Assembly (NCBI GenBank): GCA_964579825.1
Contig: CAZOHT010000020.1
Span: forward strand, 1 to 64,000
Direction: 5' to 3'
Length of the DNA: 64,000 nt
Source of the DNA: SPCO01 sp964579825
Lineage (GTDB): Bacteria; Chloroflexota; Limnocylindria; Limnocylindrales; CSP1-4
Below the pieces are notes generated by a model, which ran no database searches, was not told the origin of the DNA, and saw only the letters and a program-made list of their open reading frames with translations. A program made the translations under genes and the position numbers. Shown here one piece after another: positions 8,527 through 17,335 of the stretch (position 1 is the stretch's first letter; every line of letters starts with the position of its first letter).

Positions 8527-10947
8527 GTGCCCAAGAACCTCGTCATCGTCGAATCGCCGGCCAAGGCCCGGACCATCGAGCGCTACCTCGGCGCCGACTA
8601 CCGCGTGCTGGCCTCCTACGGCCACGTCCGCGACCTCCCGGAGAACCCCGGCAAGGGCAAGTTCGGCGTGGATGTGGACCATGACTTCGCGCCCGAGTAC
8701 GTCATCACCGAGGACCGTCGGAAGCAGCTGGCCGAGATCACGAAGGCCGCCAAGTCGGCCGACATGGTCTTCCTGGCCACGGACCTCGACCGCGAGGGTG
8801 AGGCGATCGCCTGGCACGTCGCCGAGGCCGCCAACGTGCCCGCGGACCGCACCCAGCGGGTGACGTTCTCCGAGATCACGGAGCCCGCGATCCGGGAGGC
8901 GTTCGCCAACCCGCGCGACATCGACCAGAACCTCGTCGACGCCCAGCAGACCCGACGCATCGTCGATCGGCTCGTCGGCTACACCTTGAGCCCGCTCATC
9001 GGACGCAAGGTCCAGCGTGGCCTGTCGGCGGGTCGGGTGCAGTCGGTCGCCGTCCGCCTCGTGGTCGAGCGCGAGCGCGAGATCGACGCATTCACGGCCC
9101 GCGAGTACTGGACGATCCAGGCGATCCTCACGACCGCTGCCGGCGAGCGCTTCAGCGCCGACCTGGTCCGCATCGACGGCGAGGCGCTCGATATCCCGGA
9201 CGAGGCGGCGTCGGACGCGCACGTCGCCGCCATCCGCGAGCTACGACCGGCCGTCACGAAGCTCGGGACCCGCACCCAGAAGCGCTCGCCGGCGGCCCCG
9301 TTCACGACCTCGACCCTCCAGCAGGAGGCCAGTCGGAAGCTCGGGTTCAGCCCGAAGCGGACGATGTCGGTCGCCCAGCGGCTGTACGAAGGCACGGACA
9401 CGCCGCAGGGGCACGTCGGGCTCATCACCTACATGCGGACCGACTCCACGGCCATCGCCGGCGTGGCGATGGGCGAGGCCCGCGACGTCATCGGCGAGCG
9501 CTACGGCGCGCCATACACGATGCCCAAGGGCCGCGTCTACAAGACCAAGGCCAAGGGAGCCCAGGAGGCGCACGAGTCCATCCGTCCGACCAGCTTCCGG
9601 CGCGATCCCGATTCGATGGCGGCCTTCCTGGCGGCGGACGAGGCGCGACTCTACCGGCTGATCTGGCAGCGAGCCCTGGCGTCCCAGATGGCGGCCAAGG
9701 AGCTCGAGACCACGACGATCGAACTCGCGGACGGTCGCTACGAGCTCCGAGCGTCCGCCACGAAAGTCCTGTTCGATGGGTTCTCCATCGTGTACACGGA
9801 GGGTCGCGACGATTCCGCGACGGACGACGACGATGAGGCGGGCACCAAGCTGCCGGCCCTCGCCGAAGGGGCCGTGACCGCGGTCGCCGAGGTGACGCCG
9901 ACCCAGCACTTCACCGAGCCACCGCCTCGCTTCACCGAGGCCACGTTGATCAAGGCCCTCGAGGAACTCGGGATCGGACGTCCGTCCACCTACGCGGCGA
10001 CCATCTCGACGATCACCGATCGGGGCTATGTCCGCGTCGAGGAGCGGCGCCTGTTCCCGGAGCTGGTGGCCGAGGTCGTGACCGACCTGCTGGTCGAGCA
10101 CTTCGGGGACTATGTCGACCTCGGCTTCACCGCCCGGATGGAGGAGGAGCTCGACGAGGTCGCCCTGGGTGAACGAGCCTGGGTCCCGTTGCTGCGCGCG
10201 TTCTACGGTCCGCTGAAGGACGCCGTGGAGGCCGGCGGCGACATCGAGCCGTGGACCCGATCGACCGACGAGATCTGCTCGCTGGGCCATCCGATGGTCC
10301 TCCGGTTCGGGCGGAACGGCCCCTTCGTCGCCTGCTCGCTGTATCCCGAGCACAAGGAGACGAAACCCTGGCCGATCGTCGAGCCCGTGACCACGGGCGA
10401 GGTCTGTCCGGAGTGCGGCCTGGGTGAGCTCGTCGGCAAGAGCGGGCGATTCGGGCCGTTCGTCGGATGCTCGCGCTATCCCGACTGCAAGTTCATCAAG
10501 AAGGATGGGCCGCCCCCGCCGCCGCCCCTCCCCTTCGAGGCCGCCTGCCCCAAGAACTCCGACGGCCATCTCGTCCCGCGTCGCGCGCGGCGCACCGGGA
10601 ACGTCTTCTGGGGGTGTTCGAACTACCCGAAGTGCGATTACACGTGCAACGACGAGCCGTTGGGCGGTCTCCACGACGTGGACGACGGCCCGATCGCGCG
10701 CAAGGGCGAGGCGGCCCTGTGCCTGCGCTGCGGTTCGGCCATCGATGCGACGCCGGACTCGATCGTGATCGGCGAGCGCTATGCCGGCGGGCCGGCCGAC
10801 CCGGAGGCGATCGCCCGCCCGACACGCGGCAAGCGGCCGCCGGCGAAGGGTGGGGGACGGTCGACGGGCCGGGCGCGGACGGGACGCACGGGGACACGCG
10901 GCGGCACTCGACGCGCCAAGCCGGTCGAACCCGCGCCGGACGCGTGA
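8527..10947 (+). CDS. topA: type IA DNA topoisomerase I
   Basis: An 806-residue topoisomerase that relaxes negative supercoils through a 5'-phosphotyrosine intermediate. The Toprim domain covers about residues 1-115 (VIVESPAKARTIERYLG; acidic triad in TDLDREGE near 86-90). The catalytic tyrosine is Tyr302 in LITYMRTDS. Behind the core come three C-terminal zinc-ribbon modules (about 585-760; CSLGHP...C, CPECG...CSRYPDC, CPKNSDG...CSNYPKC) and a fourth partial CLRCG, then a basic Arg/Gly/Thr tail that should bind DNA. The length and domain order are normal for bacterial TopA. Its stop overlaps the start of the XerC-type gene (GTGA), so the two are co-transcribed, as in the widespread dprA-topA-xerC arrangement. 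Confidence 0.97.
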   Translation: MPKNLVIVESPAKARTIERYLGADYRVLASYGHVRDLPENPGKGKFGVDVDHDFAPEYVITEDRRKQLAEITKAAKSADMVFLATDLDREGEAIAWHVAEAANVPADRTQRVTFSEITEPAIREAFANPRDIDQNLVDAQQTRRIVDRLVGYTLSPLIGRKVQRGLSAGRVQSVAVRLVVEREREIDAFTAREYWTIQAILTTAAGERFSADLVRIDGEALDIPDEAASDAHVAAIRELRPAVTKLGTRTQKRSPAAPFTTSTLQQEASRKLGFSPKRTMSVAQRLYEGTDTPQGHVGLITYMRTDSTAIAGVAMGEARDVIGERYGAPYTMPKGRVYKTKAKGAQEAHESIRPTSFRRDPDSMAAFLAADEARLYRLIWQRALASQMAAKELETTTIELADGRYELRASATKVLFDGFSIVYTEGRDDSATDDDDEAGTKLPALAEGAVTAVAEVTPTQHFTEPPPRFTEATLIKALEELGIGRPSTYAATISTITDRGYVRVEERRLFPELVAEVVTDLLVEHFGDYVDLGFTARMEEELDEVALGERAWVPLLRAFYGPLKDAVEAGGDIEPWTRSTDEICSLGHPMVLRFGRNGPFVACSLYPEHKETKPWPIVEPVTTGEVCPECGLGELVGKSGRFGPFVGCSRYPDCKFIKKDGPPPPPPLPFEAACPKNSDGHLVPRRARRTGNVFWGCSNYPKCDYTCNDEPLGGLHDVDDGPIARKGEAALCLRCGSAIDATPDSIVIGERYAGGPADPEAIARPTRGKRPPAKGGGRSTGRARTGRTGTRGGTRRAKPVEPAPDA

Positions 10948-11918
10948 GCGCTTCGGGGTCGGACGCGGTGACCGACCCCACCCTCCGACGGTTCCTGCGG
11001 TCGCTGGAAGCCCGGGACACCTCGCCCCACACCCAGCGCTCGTATGCGACGGCCGTCGGGGCCTACCTGGCCTGGCTGCGTGACCGCGGCGTGGACTGGC
11101 GGACGCCGGGCCGTCCTGACCTGCGTGCGTACCTCGCCTCGCTGACCGCAGGCCACGCTCGTTCGTCGGTCGCGCAGCGCCTGGCGGCGATCCGGACATT
11201 CCACCTCTGGGCGGCCAGGACCGGCCTGTCCGCGGGTGATCCCTGGGGTTCCATCGTGCGGCCGCGCGTCTCGAGCCGGCTGCCACGGGTCCTCGAGATG
11301 GATGACATCCTCCAGATGCTCGCCGTGGTCGATGCCGGGCTGGACGATGCCGGCGGCGACCATCTCGCCCTCGCCCTGGGCCTGCGCGACCGGGCGCTCG
11401 TCGAGACGGCCTATGCCGCGGGTCTGCGGATCAGCGAGCTGGCCGGTGCGGACCTCGGTTCACTGGACCTCGCGCGCGGCGAGCTGCGGATCCTGGGCAA
11501 GGGGCGCAAGGAGCGCGTCGGGCTGTTGGGCGATCCCGCGCGGCGGGCGCTTCGCGCGTACCTGGAGGACGGTCGTCCGATCCTGCTGGAGCGTCGGCCA
11601 CCAACGGCCGGGCCCGAGCCGCCGAGCGAGATCTTCCTCAACCATCACGGCCAGCCACTCGGCGTCCGAGGGCTGCGCTATCGACTCGACCGGATCCGCA
11701 GGCTGGCCGGGCTACCCGAAGGGATCACGCCGCACACCCTGCGCCACTCGTTCGCGACGCACCTGCTCGAGGGCGGGGCGGACCTGCGTGTCGTCCAGGA
11801 GCTGCTCGGCCACGAGAACCTGGCCACGACGCAGATCTACACCCACGTCTCCCCGACGCGCCTCAGATCGGCCTACCGAGACGCCCACCCTCGGGCGCGC
11901 CGGGACCCCGGCCCGTGA
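10944..11918 (+). CDS. xerC: tyrosine recombinase, XerC type
   Basis: This 324-residue protein has an N-terminal SAM-like core-binding domain (residues 10-110) and a catalytic domain with all key residues: Arg162 (AAGLRISEL), Lys186 (LGKGRKER), His264 and Arg267 (HTLRHSFATH), His290 (LLGHENL) and nucleophile Tyr299 (TQIYTHV). XerC and XerD resolve chromosome dimers at dif. The GTG start overlaps the topA stop by 4 nt, and its own stop overlaps murJ by 4 nt. The C-terminal signature is the housekeeping Xer type rather than a phage integrase. A second Xer gene lies at 54883; which one is functionally XerC is assigned here only from gene order. Confidence 0.92.
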   Translation: MSASGSDAVTDPTLRRFLRSLEARDTSPHTQRSYATAVGAYLAWLRDRGVDWRTPGRPDLRAYLASLTAGHARSSVAQRLAAIRTFHLWAARTGLSAGDPWGSIVRPRVSSRLPRVLEMDDILQMLAVVDAGLDDAGGDHLALALGLRDRALVETAYAAGLRISELAGADLGSLDLARGELRILGKGRKERVGLLGDPARRALRAYLEDGRPILLERRPPTAGPEPPSEIFLNHHGQPLGVRGLRYRLDRIRRLAGLPEGITPHTLRHSFATHLLEGGADLRVVQELLGHENLATTQIYTHVSPTRLRSAYRDAHPRARRDPGP

Positions 11919-13486
11919 GCGGTGCCCAGACGATCGCCCGCGCCGGGCTCATCGTGTCGGGGGCGTTCCTCGTCTCCCGGATCCTCGGCTACGTCCGCCT
12001 CGTCGTCATCGGCAACACGTTCCCGGCCGGCCCGGAGCTGGACGCGTTCTTCGCCGCCTTCCGCTTGCCGGACCTCATCTTCCAGCTGGTCGCGGCGGGG
12101 GCCCTGTCGTCGGCCCTGATCCCGATCGTCTCGGCCCTGTTCACGACCAACGAATCCGCCCGTGCCTGGCGGGTCGTGTCGACCGTGGTCAACCTCATGC
12201 TGATCGGACTCGCAGTGCTGGCGATCGGGCTGTTCATCTTCGCCCCGGTCATCGTGCCGGTCATCACGCCGGGCTTCGGGGACGCGGAACTGGCCCGGAC
12301 CATCGAGCTGACCCGGATCATGCTGCTCAGCCCGGTGTTCCTCGCGCTGGGTGCCGTCGCGACGAGCGTCCTGAACGCGGGTGGTCGGTTCACGGCCGCC
12401 GCCATGGCGCCGATCGTCTATAACCTGGCGATCATCGGGGCCGCGATCCTCCTCGCCCCGTCGATGGGTGTCGTCGGGCTGGCCATCGGTGTCGTCGCCG
12501 GCTCGATGGGGCACCTGCTCGTCCAGTTGCGGCCCCTGGCCCGGATGGGCTTCCGCTATCAGCCCAGGATCGAGGGCGACGATCCCGAGGCGCGCCACGC
12601 CCTCCTGCTCATGGCTCCACGGGCGATCGGTCTCGGGGCCAGCCAGATCACGTTCATCGTCGTGACGTCGCTGGCGACGCTCCTTGGCGCCGGCGCCGTG
12701 TCGGACTTCAACTTCGCCTTCGCGATGCTCCAGATCCCGCTCGGGATCATCGGCGTTCCCCTCGGCATCGTCGTGCTGCCGACCCTCTCGCGCGACGCCG
12801 CGCAGGGTCGCGAGCCGGCCTTCGCGTCGCTGCTCACCCGCGCGCTGCGGCTGCTGATCTTCGTGATGATCCCGATCTCCGTCCTCACGGCCATCGTGCG
12901 CGGCCCGTTCGTCGAGATCCTGTTCGGGAGCGGCAAGATCAGTCAGGAGGACCTTGACCTGATCGCGCTGACCCTGGGGTACTTCCTGATCGGCCTTACG
13001 GCGCATGCCTTGATCGCCGTCCTGGCCCGGGCGTTCTATGCCCGCCAGGACACGGTCACGCCGGTCGTCGCGGCGGTCGCCGCGGTCGCCATCAACACGA
13101 CCCTTGCGATCATCCTCGTCGGTCCGCTCGGGCTGGGTGGCATCGCGCTGGCCATCGCGATCGCGGCGTGGGTGGAGGCCCTCGCCCTGATCGTCGTCCT
13201 CCGCCGCCGGCTGCCGGTCTTCCCGCTGTCCGGGATGGGCCGGGTCGGGCTGGAAGCCGCCGCCGCGAGCGTGGCGGCCGGTGGCGTGGGGGTGGCCATC
13301 CTGCGGATCAGCGGGACGTGGCTTGGCGCGGACCCGGGCTGGTTCGCGTTGGTGGCGCAGGTGGCGGTCGTGGGACTCGGGTTCGGCCTCGTGTATGCCG
13401 CGATCTCACTCGCCTTGCGGATCCCCGAACTGCCGACTATCGTCGGGGTCATGGTCGACGCCTTCCGCCGCCCCGGACGAGCGTGA
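11915..13486 (+). CDS. murJ: lipid II flippase MurJ (MviN)
   Basis: A 523-residue integral membrane protein with about 14 hydrophobic segments and the MviN/MurJ N-terminal pattern (SRILGYVRLVVIGNTFPAGPELDAFFAAFRLPD). It flips undecaprenyl-linked lipid II to the outer face for peptidoglycan polymerisation. The arginines in the amphipathic N-terminal helix region and the APRAIGLGASQI segment match the family. It is a MOP-superfamily member of standard length. It overlaps xerC upstream and the first FemAB-like gene downstream by 4 nt each (GTGA), which places it in one operon with the lipid II-modifying enzymes and murE. Confidence 0.95.
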   Translation: MSGAQTIARAGLIVSGAFLVSRILGYVRLVVIGNTFPAGPELDAFFAAFRLPDLIFQLVAAGALSSALIPIVSALFTTNESARAWRVVSTVVNLMLIGLAVLAIGLFIFAPVIVPVITPGFGDAELARTIELTRIMLLSPVFLALGAVATSVLNAGGRFTAAAMAPIVYNLAIIGAAILLAPSMGVVGLAIGVVAGSMGHLLVQLRPLARMGFRYQPRIEGDDPEARHALLLMAPRAIGLGASQITFIVVTSLATLLGAGAVSDFNFAFAMLQIPLGIIGVPLGIVVLPTLSRDAAQGREPAFASLLTRALRLLIFVMIPISVLTAIVRGPFVEILFGSGKISQEDLDLIALTLGYFLIGLTAHALIAVLARAFYARQDTVTPVVAAVAAVAINTTLAIILVGPLGLGGIALAIAIAAWVEALALIVVLRRRLPVFPLSGMGRVGLEAAAASVAAGGVGVAILRISGTWLGADPGWFALVAQVAVVGLGFGLVYAAISLALRIPELPTIVGVMVDAFRRPGRA

Positions 13487-14577
13487 CCGCTCCCGGGACG
13501 GATCCACGCTTCGGCGCCGATGCCGATGGGGACCCGGTGGCCTGGGACGCGTTCGTGGCGGCCAGCGATCCGGGCTCGTACCTGCAGCTGAGTGGCTGGG
13601 CCGCCGTCAAGGCGGTCAACGGCTGGACGGCGATCCGTTCGGGTGTCGCCGAGCCGGGCGAGGGGATCGGCGCCCAGATCCTGCTCCGGCGGCCGCGTGG
13701 GATGCCCTGGGCGTTCGCGTACGCCCCGCGCGGACCGGTCGCCTCGGACTGGTCCGCCGAGGCCCTCGGGGCGTTCACGGAGCACGTGCGGCGCGACCTC
13801 CCGAGACGGGCCGGTCGGGTCGCGACGCTCCGGATCGATCCGGAGATCGAAGCCGAGGGGACGCTCGACGATGGCGGGCGCGTCCGGGCCGCCCTGACCG
13901 CGGCCGGCTGGCGACCTGCGCCAGCGGTCCAGCCCGCAGCGACGCGCATCGTGGACCTGCGGCCGGACGAGGGCGTCCTGTGGGGCGAGCTGCGCAAGAA
14001 GTGGCGCCAGTACGTGAACAAGGCCCGAGCGGCCGGTGTGGTCGTCGTGGACGCCGAGGGCGACCGCCTCGGGGACTTCTATCGGATCTATCGCGATACG
14101 GCCGACCGGGCCGGATTCCTCATCCGCACCGAGCAGGCCTATCGGGACGTCTGGGAGGCCTTCCGCCCGGCCGGGAACGCGCGCCTGCTGTTCGCCCAGT
14201 CGGCCGACGGCGAGCCGCTGGCGACGCTCTTCCTCGTCCGTTGCGGGCCGCGGGTCGTGGAGCCCTACGGCGGGATGACCGTGGCCGGCGGCGACTCCCG
14301 GGCGAACTACCTCCTCAAGTGGGAGGCCATCCGCTCGTCGCGTGAGGCTGGCGCCACCTCCTACGACCTGTGGGGCCTGGCGACGGGCGGGATCGCCCAC
14401 TTCAAGGCGGGATTCGGCGGTCGCGAGGTCCAGTACATCGGGGCGTGGGACCTGGTCCTGGATCGGGTCGGCCGGGCCGCCTACGACACGGCGCAGCGGG
14501 GCCGGGTGTGGATCGAGCGTCGACGGCACGGACTGGCGACGAGCGGGAGCGCCGCGTCCTTCGGGGCGAGCGAGTGA
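13483..14577 (+). CDS. FemAB/FmhB-family aminoacyltransferase (first copy)
   Basis: A 364-residue protein with the two-lobed GNAT-like FemAB fold. Family landmarks are WRQYVNKARAAGV (a conserved basic helix near residues 170-182), DFYRIYRDTADRAGF, and the C-terminal ANYLLKWEAI...YDLWG and HFKAGFGG motifs. These enzymes transfer amino acids from aminoacyl-tRNA to the side chain of the third residue of lipid II to build interpeptide bridges. The GTG start overlaps murJ by 4 nt, and the second copy starts at its stop. Its place between murJ and murE supports action on lipid II. The amino acid donated cannot be read from the sequence. Confidence 0.85.
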   Translation: MTAPGTDPRFGADADGDPVAWDAFVAASDPGSYLQLSGWAAVKAVNGWTAIRSGVAEPGEGIGAQILLRRPRGMPWAFAYAPRGPVASDWSAEALGAFTEHVRRDLPRRAGRVATLRIDPEIEAEGTLDDGGRVRAALTAAGWRPAPAVQPAATRIVDLRPDEGVLWGELRKKWRQYVNKARAAGVVVVDAEGDRLGDFYRIYRDTADRAGFLIRTEQAYRDVWEAFRPAGNARLLFAQSADGEPLATLFLVRCGPRVVEPYGGMTVAGGDSRANYLLKWEAIRSSREAGATSYDLWGLATGGIAHFKAGFGGREVQYIGAWDLVLDRVGRAAYDTAQRGRVWIERRRHGLATSGSAASFGASE

Positions 14578-15722
14578 TGGACGAGGTCCGGGAGGCGACG
14601 AGCGCGGAGCGCGCGGGCTGGGACGGGCTCGCGGTCGACGCCCCGGGCGGACACGTCTACCAGTCCATCGCCTGGGCCCGGCACCGGGCCTCTGCGGGCT
14701 GGCACCCGCGGTTCCTCGTCACGCCCGATGGTGGTCGGGTGCTGTCGCTGGAGCGGCCGTGGCCGTGGACCGGCGGCTCGAGCGCGTACATCCCGCGTGG
14801 GCCGGTGCGCGCCGGAGTCGGCGGCGCTGACGATCCGGCCTCGGGGGCCGCCCTTGCGACACGCCTGGTCGTGGTCAGCGACTGGTTGGAGGCGGCCGGC
14901 GTGGATGTCGTCGCGGCCGACGCCGAGGTCCCGGCCGCCGACACCGCGTACGGGTCGGCCATCCGGGCGGCCGGGTTCGCGCCGATCGAGGAGATCCAGC
15001 CATCGCGTCACAAGGTCGCCCTGCCGCTCGATCCCGGTGCCGGCGAGGGCCCCGTCTTCGACGCCATCGCGAAGTCCACCCGCCAGCGGATCCGTGCCGC
15101 CGAGCGAGACGGCGTCGTCGTCGTTCGGCACGACCGGCGCCAGGCGGGTGGGACAGCGGGCGACGGGTTCCTCGGCCCGTCCGAGCCGAGCGAAGTCGCG
15201 CTCGATCGCTTCTACGACCTCCTCGTCGAGACGGGGGAGCGCCGCTCGTTCGGGTTCGGTCCCAGAGAGCGATTCGTCCCGTGGTGGGTCGCGGCGCTCC
15301 GGGCCGGCCACCTGGTCTACCTCGAGGCGCGTGCCGCCGCGGCCGCCGCGGACGGGGAGGTCCTGGCGGGTCTCGTCCTGTATCGGCACGGCGGACGACT
15401 CTCGACGGTCCACTCCGGCGACCACGCGGCCGGTCGTGCCCTGCATCCAGGTGCCCTCCACCTGCTCCGCTGGCGGGCGATCCAGCTGGCCATCCGCGAG
15501 CGGTGCGGGGAGATGGACCTCGGTGGGGTGGATGTCGCGGGCGCCCGCCGCGAACCGCTCGAGGGTGAGCCGATGGCCGGGCTCTACCAGCACAAGCGCT
15601 CGTTCGGGGGCCGCTGGGTGGAGCTGACCGGTGCCCACGAGCGGATCCTCGACGGACGGGGATACGCGCTGGGCCGGATGGCGATGCGCACGCGCCGGGC
15701 GCTGGGACGGTCGTCAGGATGA
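14577..15722 (+). CDS. FemAB/FmhB-family aminoacyltransferase (second copy)
   Basis: A 381-residue paralogue of the preceding gene, clearly diverged from it. It shows the same core landmarks: STRQRIRAAERDGV, RFYDLLVETGERRSFGF, and a C-terminal HLLRWRAIQLA...MDLGGVD...GLYQHKRSFGG. It has an extra loop after the basic helix (about residues 185-203, Gly/Pro-rich) and a second Ala-rich insertion near 260. The ATG at 14577 shares one base with the upstream TGA, and an in-frame GTG at 14574 is the alternative start. Tandem FemAB genes usually add successive residues of the interpeptide bridge, so a bridge of at least two residues is a reasonable inference. Confidence 0.84.
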   Translation: MDEVREATSAERAGWDGLAVDAPGGHVYQSIAWARHRASAGWHPRFLVTPDGGRVLSLERPWPWTGGSSAYIPRGPVRAGVGGADDPASGAALATRLVVVSDWLEAAGVDVVAADAEVPAADTAYGSAIRAAGFAPIEEIQPSRHKVALPLDPGAGEGPVFDAIAKSTRQRIRAAERDGVVVVRHDRRQAGGTAGDGFLGPSEPSEVALDRFYDLLVETGERRSFGFGPRERFVPWWVAALRAGHLVYLEARAAAAAADGEVLAGLVLYRHGGRLSTVHSGDHAAGRALHPGALHLLRWRAIQLAIRERCGEMDLGGVDVAGARREPLEGEPMAGLYQHKRSFGGRWVELTGAHERILDGRGYALGRMAMRTRRALGRSSG

Positions 15723-17293
15723 ACGACCGAACGATCGCCGGCCTCCTGGCCATCGCGGAACCCACCGAGCCCAGGCCGTTGGACGAGCTCGCAGCGCGCC
15801 TCGGCCTGGCCCGCGGACCCGTCGGCGCGACCCTGATCCGTGGCGTGACCAATGACTCGCGCCTGGTCGTGCCGGGCGCGCTCTTCGTCGCGGTGCCCGG
15901 CGCGCACACGGACGGACACGACCATGTCGCATCCGCGGCGATGCGCGGGGCGTCGGCGGCCCTCGTGGAGCGGCACGTCGAGGGGACGGACCTGCCCCAG
16001 ATCGTGGTCGGGTCCACGCAGCACGCCCTGGCCACCGCGGCGGCCTGGTGGTACCGCGATCCGAGTCGCGAACTCCTCACCGTGGGGGTCACCGGCACGG
16101 ACGGCAAGACGACCACCTCATACCTGGCGGTCGCGGCCCTCGAGGCGGCCGGGCTCCGGACCGGGATGCTCGGGACGGCCGGCCTGCGGATCGGTGGGGT
16201 GAGCGAGGCCAATCCCGAGCACGCCACGACGCCGGATGCCCCGATCCTGCAGCGAGCGTTGCGCGCCATGACGCTGGCCGGCGATGTCGCCGCGGTGGTC
16301 GAGACGACCAGCCACGGGCTGGCCCTGGAACGGGTCGGCGGCGTCGCCTACGACGCGGCGGTCCTGACCAACGTCACCCACGAGCACCTCGAGTTCCACG
16401 GCACGTGGGAGGCGTATCGCGACGCAAAGCGATCCCTGTTCGATCGGCTGGCGGTCACGGACTGGAACCCACGGAAGCGCTGGCCGAAGGTCGCCATCGT
16501 GAACGCCGACGATCCATCCGCCGATGCCTTCGTCACGGCGGCCCGCGGGGCGGGCGCGTCGCTCGTGACCTACGGCCTGACCTCCGCAGCGGACGTGACA
16601 GCAGGCGCCATCGAGGAGGACGCCTCCGGCCTTCGGTTCCGGGTCGATGGCCCACAGGGCGGGGCCGCGATCCACCTGCCGCTCGTCGGTCGGTTCAACG
16701 TCCTCAACGCCCTGGCCGTCATCGCGCTCGGGGCCGGTCTCGGGCTGGATCCGAGCGCCATCCGTGCCGGGCTTGCGTCCGTGACCGCCATCCCCGGTCG
16801 GATGGAGCGGGTCGACCTCGGCCAGCCATTCGAGGTCATCGTCGACTACGCCCATAGCCCGGCCTCGTTGACGACCGTCCTGGACCAGCTCGCACCGGCC
16901 GCCCGGGCCCGCGGTGGCGGCGTGATCGCCGTCTTCGGGTCCGCCGGCGAACGGGACACCGCCAAGCGGCCGCTGATGGGCCGGATCGCGGCGGAGCGGT
17001 GTCGCCTCATCGTCGTGACCGATGAGGATCCGCGTGGGGAGGATCGCGACACGATCCTGGCCCAGATCGCGTCCGGAGCCCGTTCCGCGGGACGACTCCC
17101 CGACGACGCGATCCTGGCCATCGCGGATCGGCGGGAGGCCATCGCGACCGCCTTCGCGCGAGCGGTGCCCGGGGACACGGTGCTGCTCGCCGGCAAGGGC
17201 CACGAGCGCTCGATCATCGGGCCGGATGGGCCGATGCCGTGGGACGAGCGCGCCGAGGCGGAGACCGCCCTGCGCCGCCTGGGCTTCGGCTGA
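15719..17293 (+). CDS. murE: UDP-MurNAc-L-Ala-D-Glu: diamino acid ligase MurE
   Basis: A 524-residue Mur ligase that adds the third (diamino) residue to the murein stem peptide. The N-terminal domain carries GVTNDSRLV. The ATP site is GTDGKTTT (126-133), followed by ETTSHGL and TNVTHEHLEFHG, then the C-terminal domain with VDYAHSP. The substrate-selecting motif reads DEDPRGED (Asp437-Pro438-Arg439). Arg at this position is usual in meso-diaminopimelate enzymes, but Thermotoga-type lysine enzymes also carry DDPR, so the diamino acid is not settled. The ATG overlaps the upstream FemAB stop (ATGA), ending the murein operon. Only 42 nt separate it from rel, which has its own promoter-like hexamer. 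Confidence 0.95.
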   Translation: MNDRTIAGLLAIAEPTEPRPLDELAARLGLARGPVGATLIRGVTNDSRLVVPGALFVAVPGAHTDGHDHVASAAMRGASAALVERHVEGTDLPQIVVGSTQHALATAAAWWYRDPSRELLTVGVTGTDGKTTTSYLAVAALEAAGLRTGMLGTAGLRIGGVSEANPEHATTPDAPILQRALRAMTLAGDVAAVVETTSHGLALERVGGVAYDAAVLTNVTHEHLEFHGTWEAYRDAKRSLFDRLAVTDWNPRKRWPKVAIVNADDPSADAFVTAARGAGASLVTYGLTSAADVTAGAIEEDASGLRFRVDGPQGGAAIHLPLVGRFNVLNALAVIALGAGLGLDPSAIRAGLASVTAIPGRMERVDLGQPFEVIVDYAHSPASLTTVLDQLAPAARARGGGVIAVFGSAGERDTAKRPLMGRIAAERCRLIVVTDEDPRGEDRDTILAQIASGARSAGRLPDDAILAIADRREAIATAFARAVPGDTVLLAGKGHERSIIGPDGPMPWDERAEAETALRRLGFG

Positions 17294-17323
17294 CCCAGCG
17301 GCGGGGCGACGTCCGCGGCACGC

Positions 17324-17329
17324 TATCCT
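17324..17329 (+). promoter_or_regulatory. putative -10 element of rel (leaderless)
   Basis: TATCCT lies 6 nt before the rel ATG in the 42-nt gap after murE. There is no Shine-Dalgarno sequence, so transcription would begin at the start codon. Confidence 0.45.
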
Positions 17330-17335
17330 TCGCGC

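Noticed and set aside
10944..11918. Integrase of a mobile element
   Set aside because: The sequence is of housekeeping Xer type, embedded in the conserved topA-murJ context, with no attachment-site repeats or cargo.
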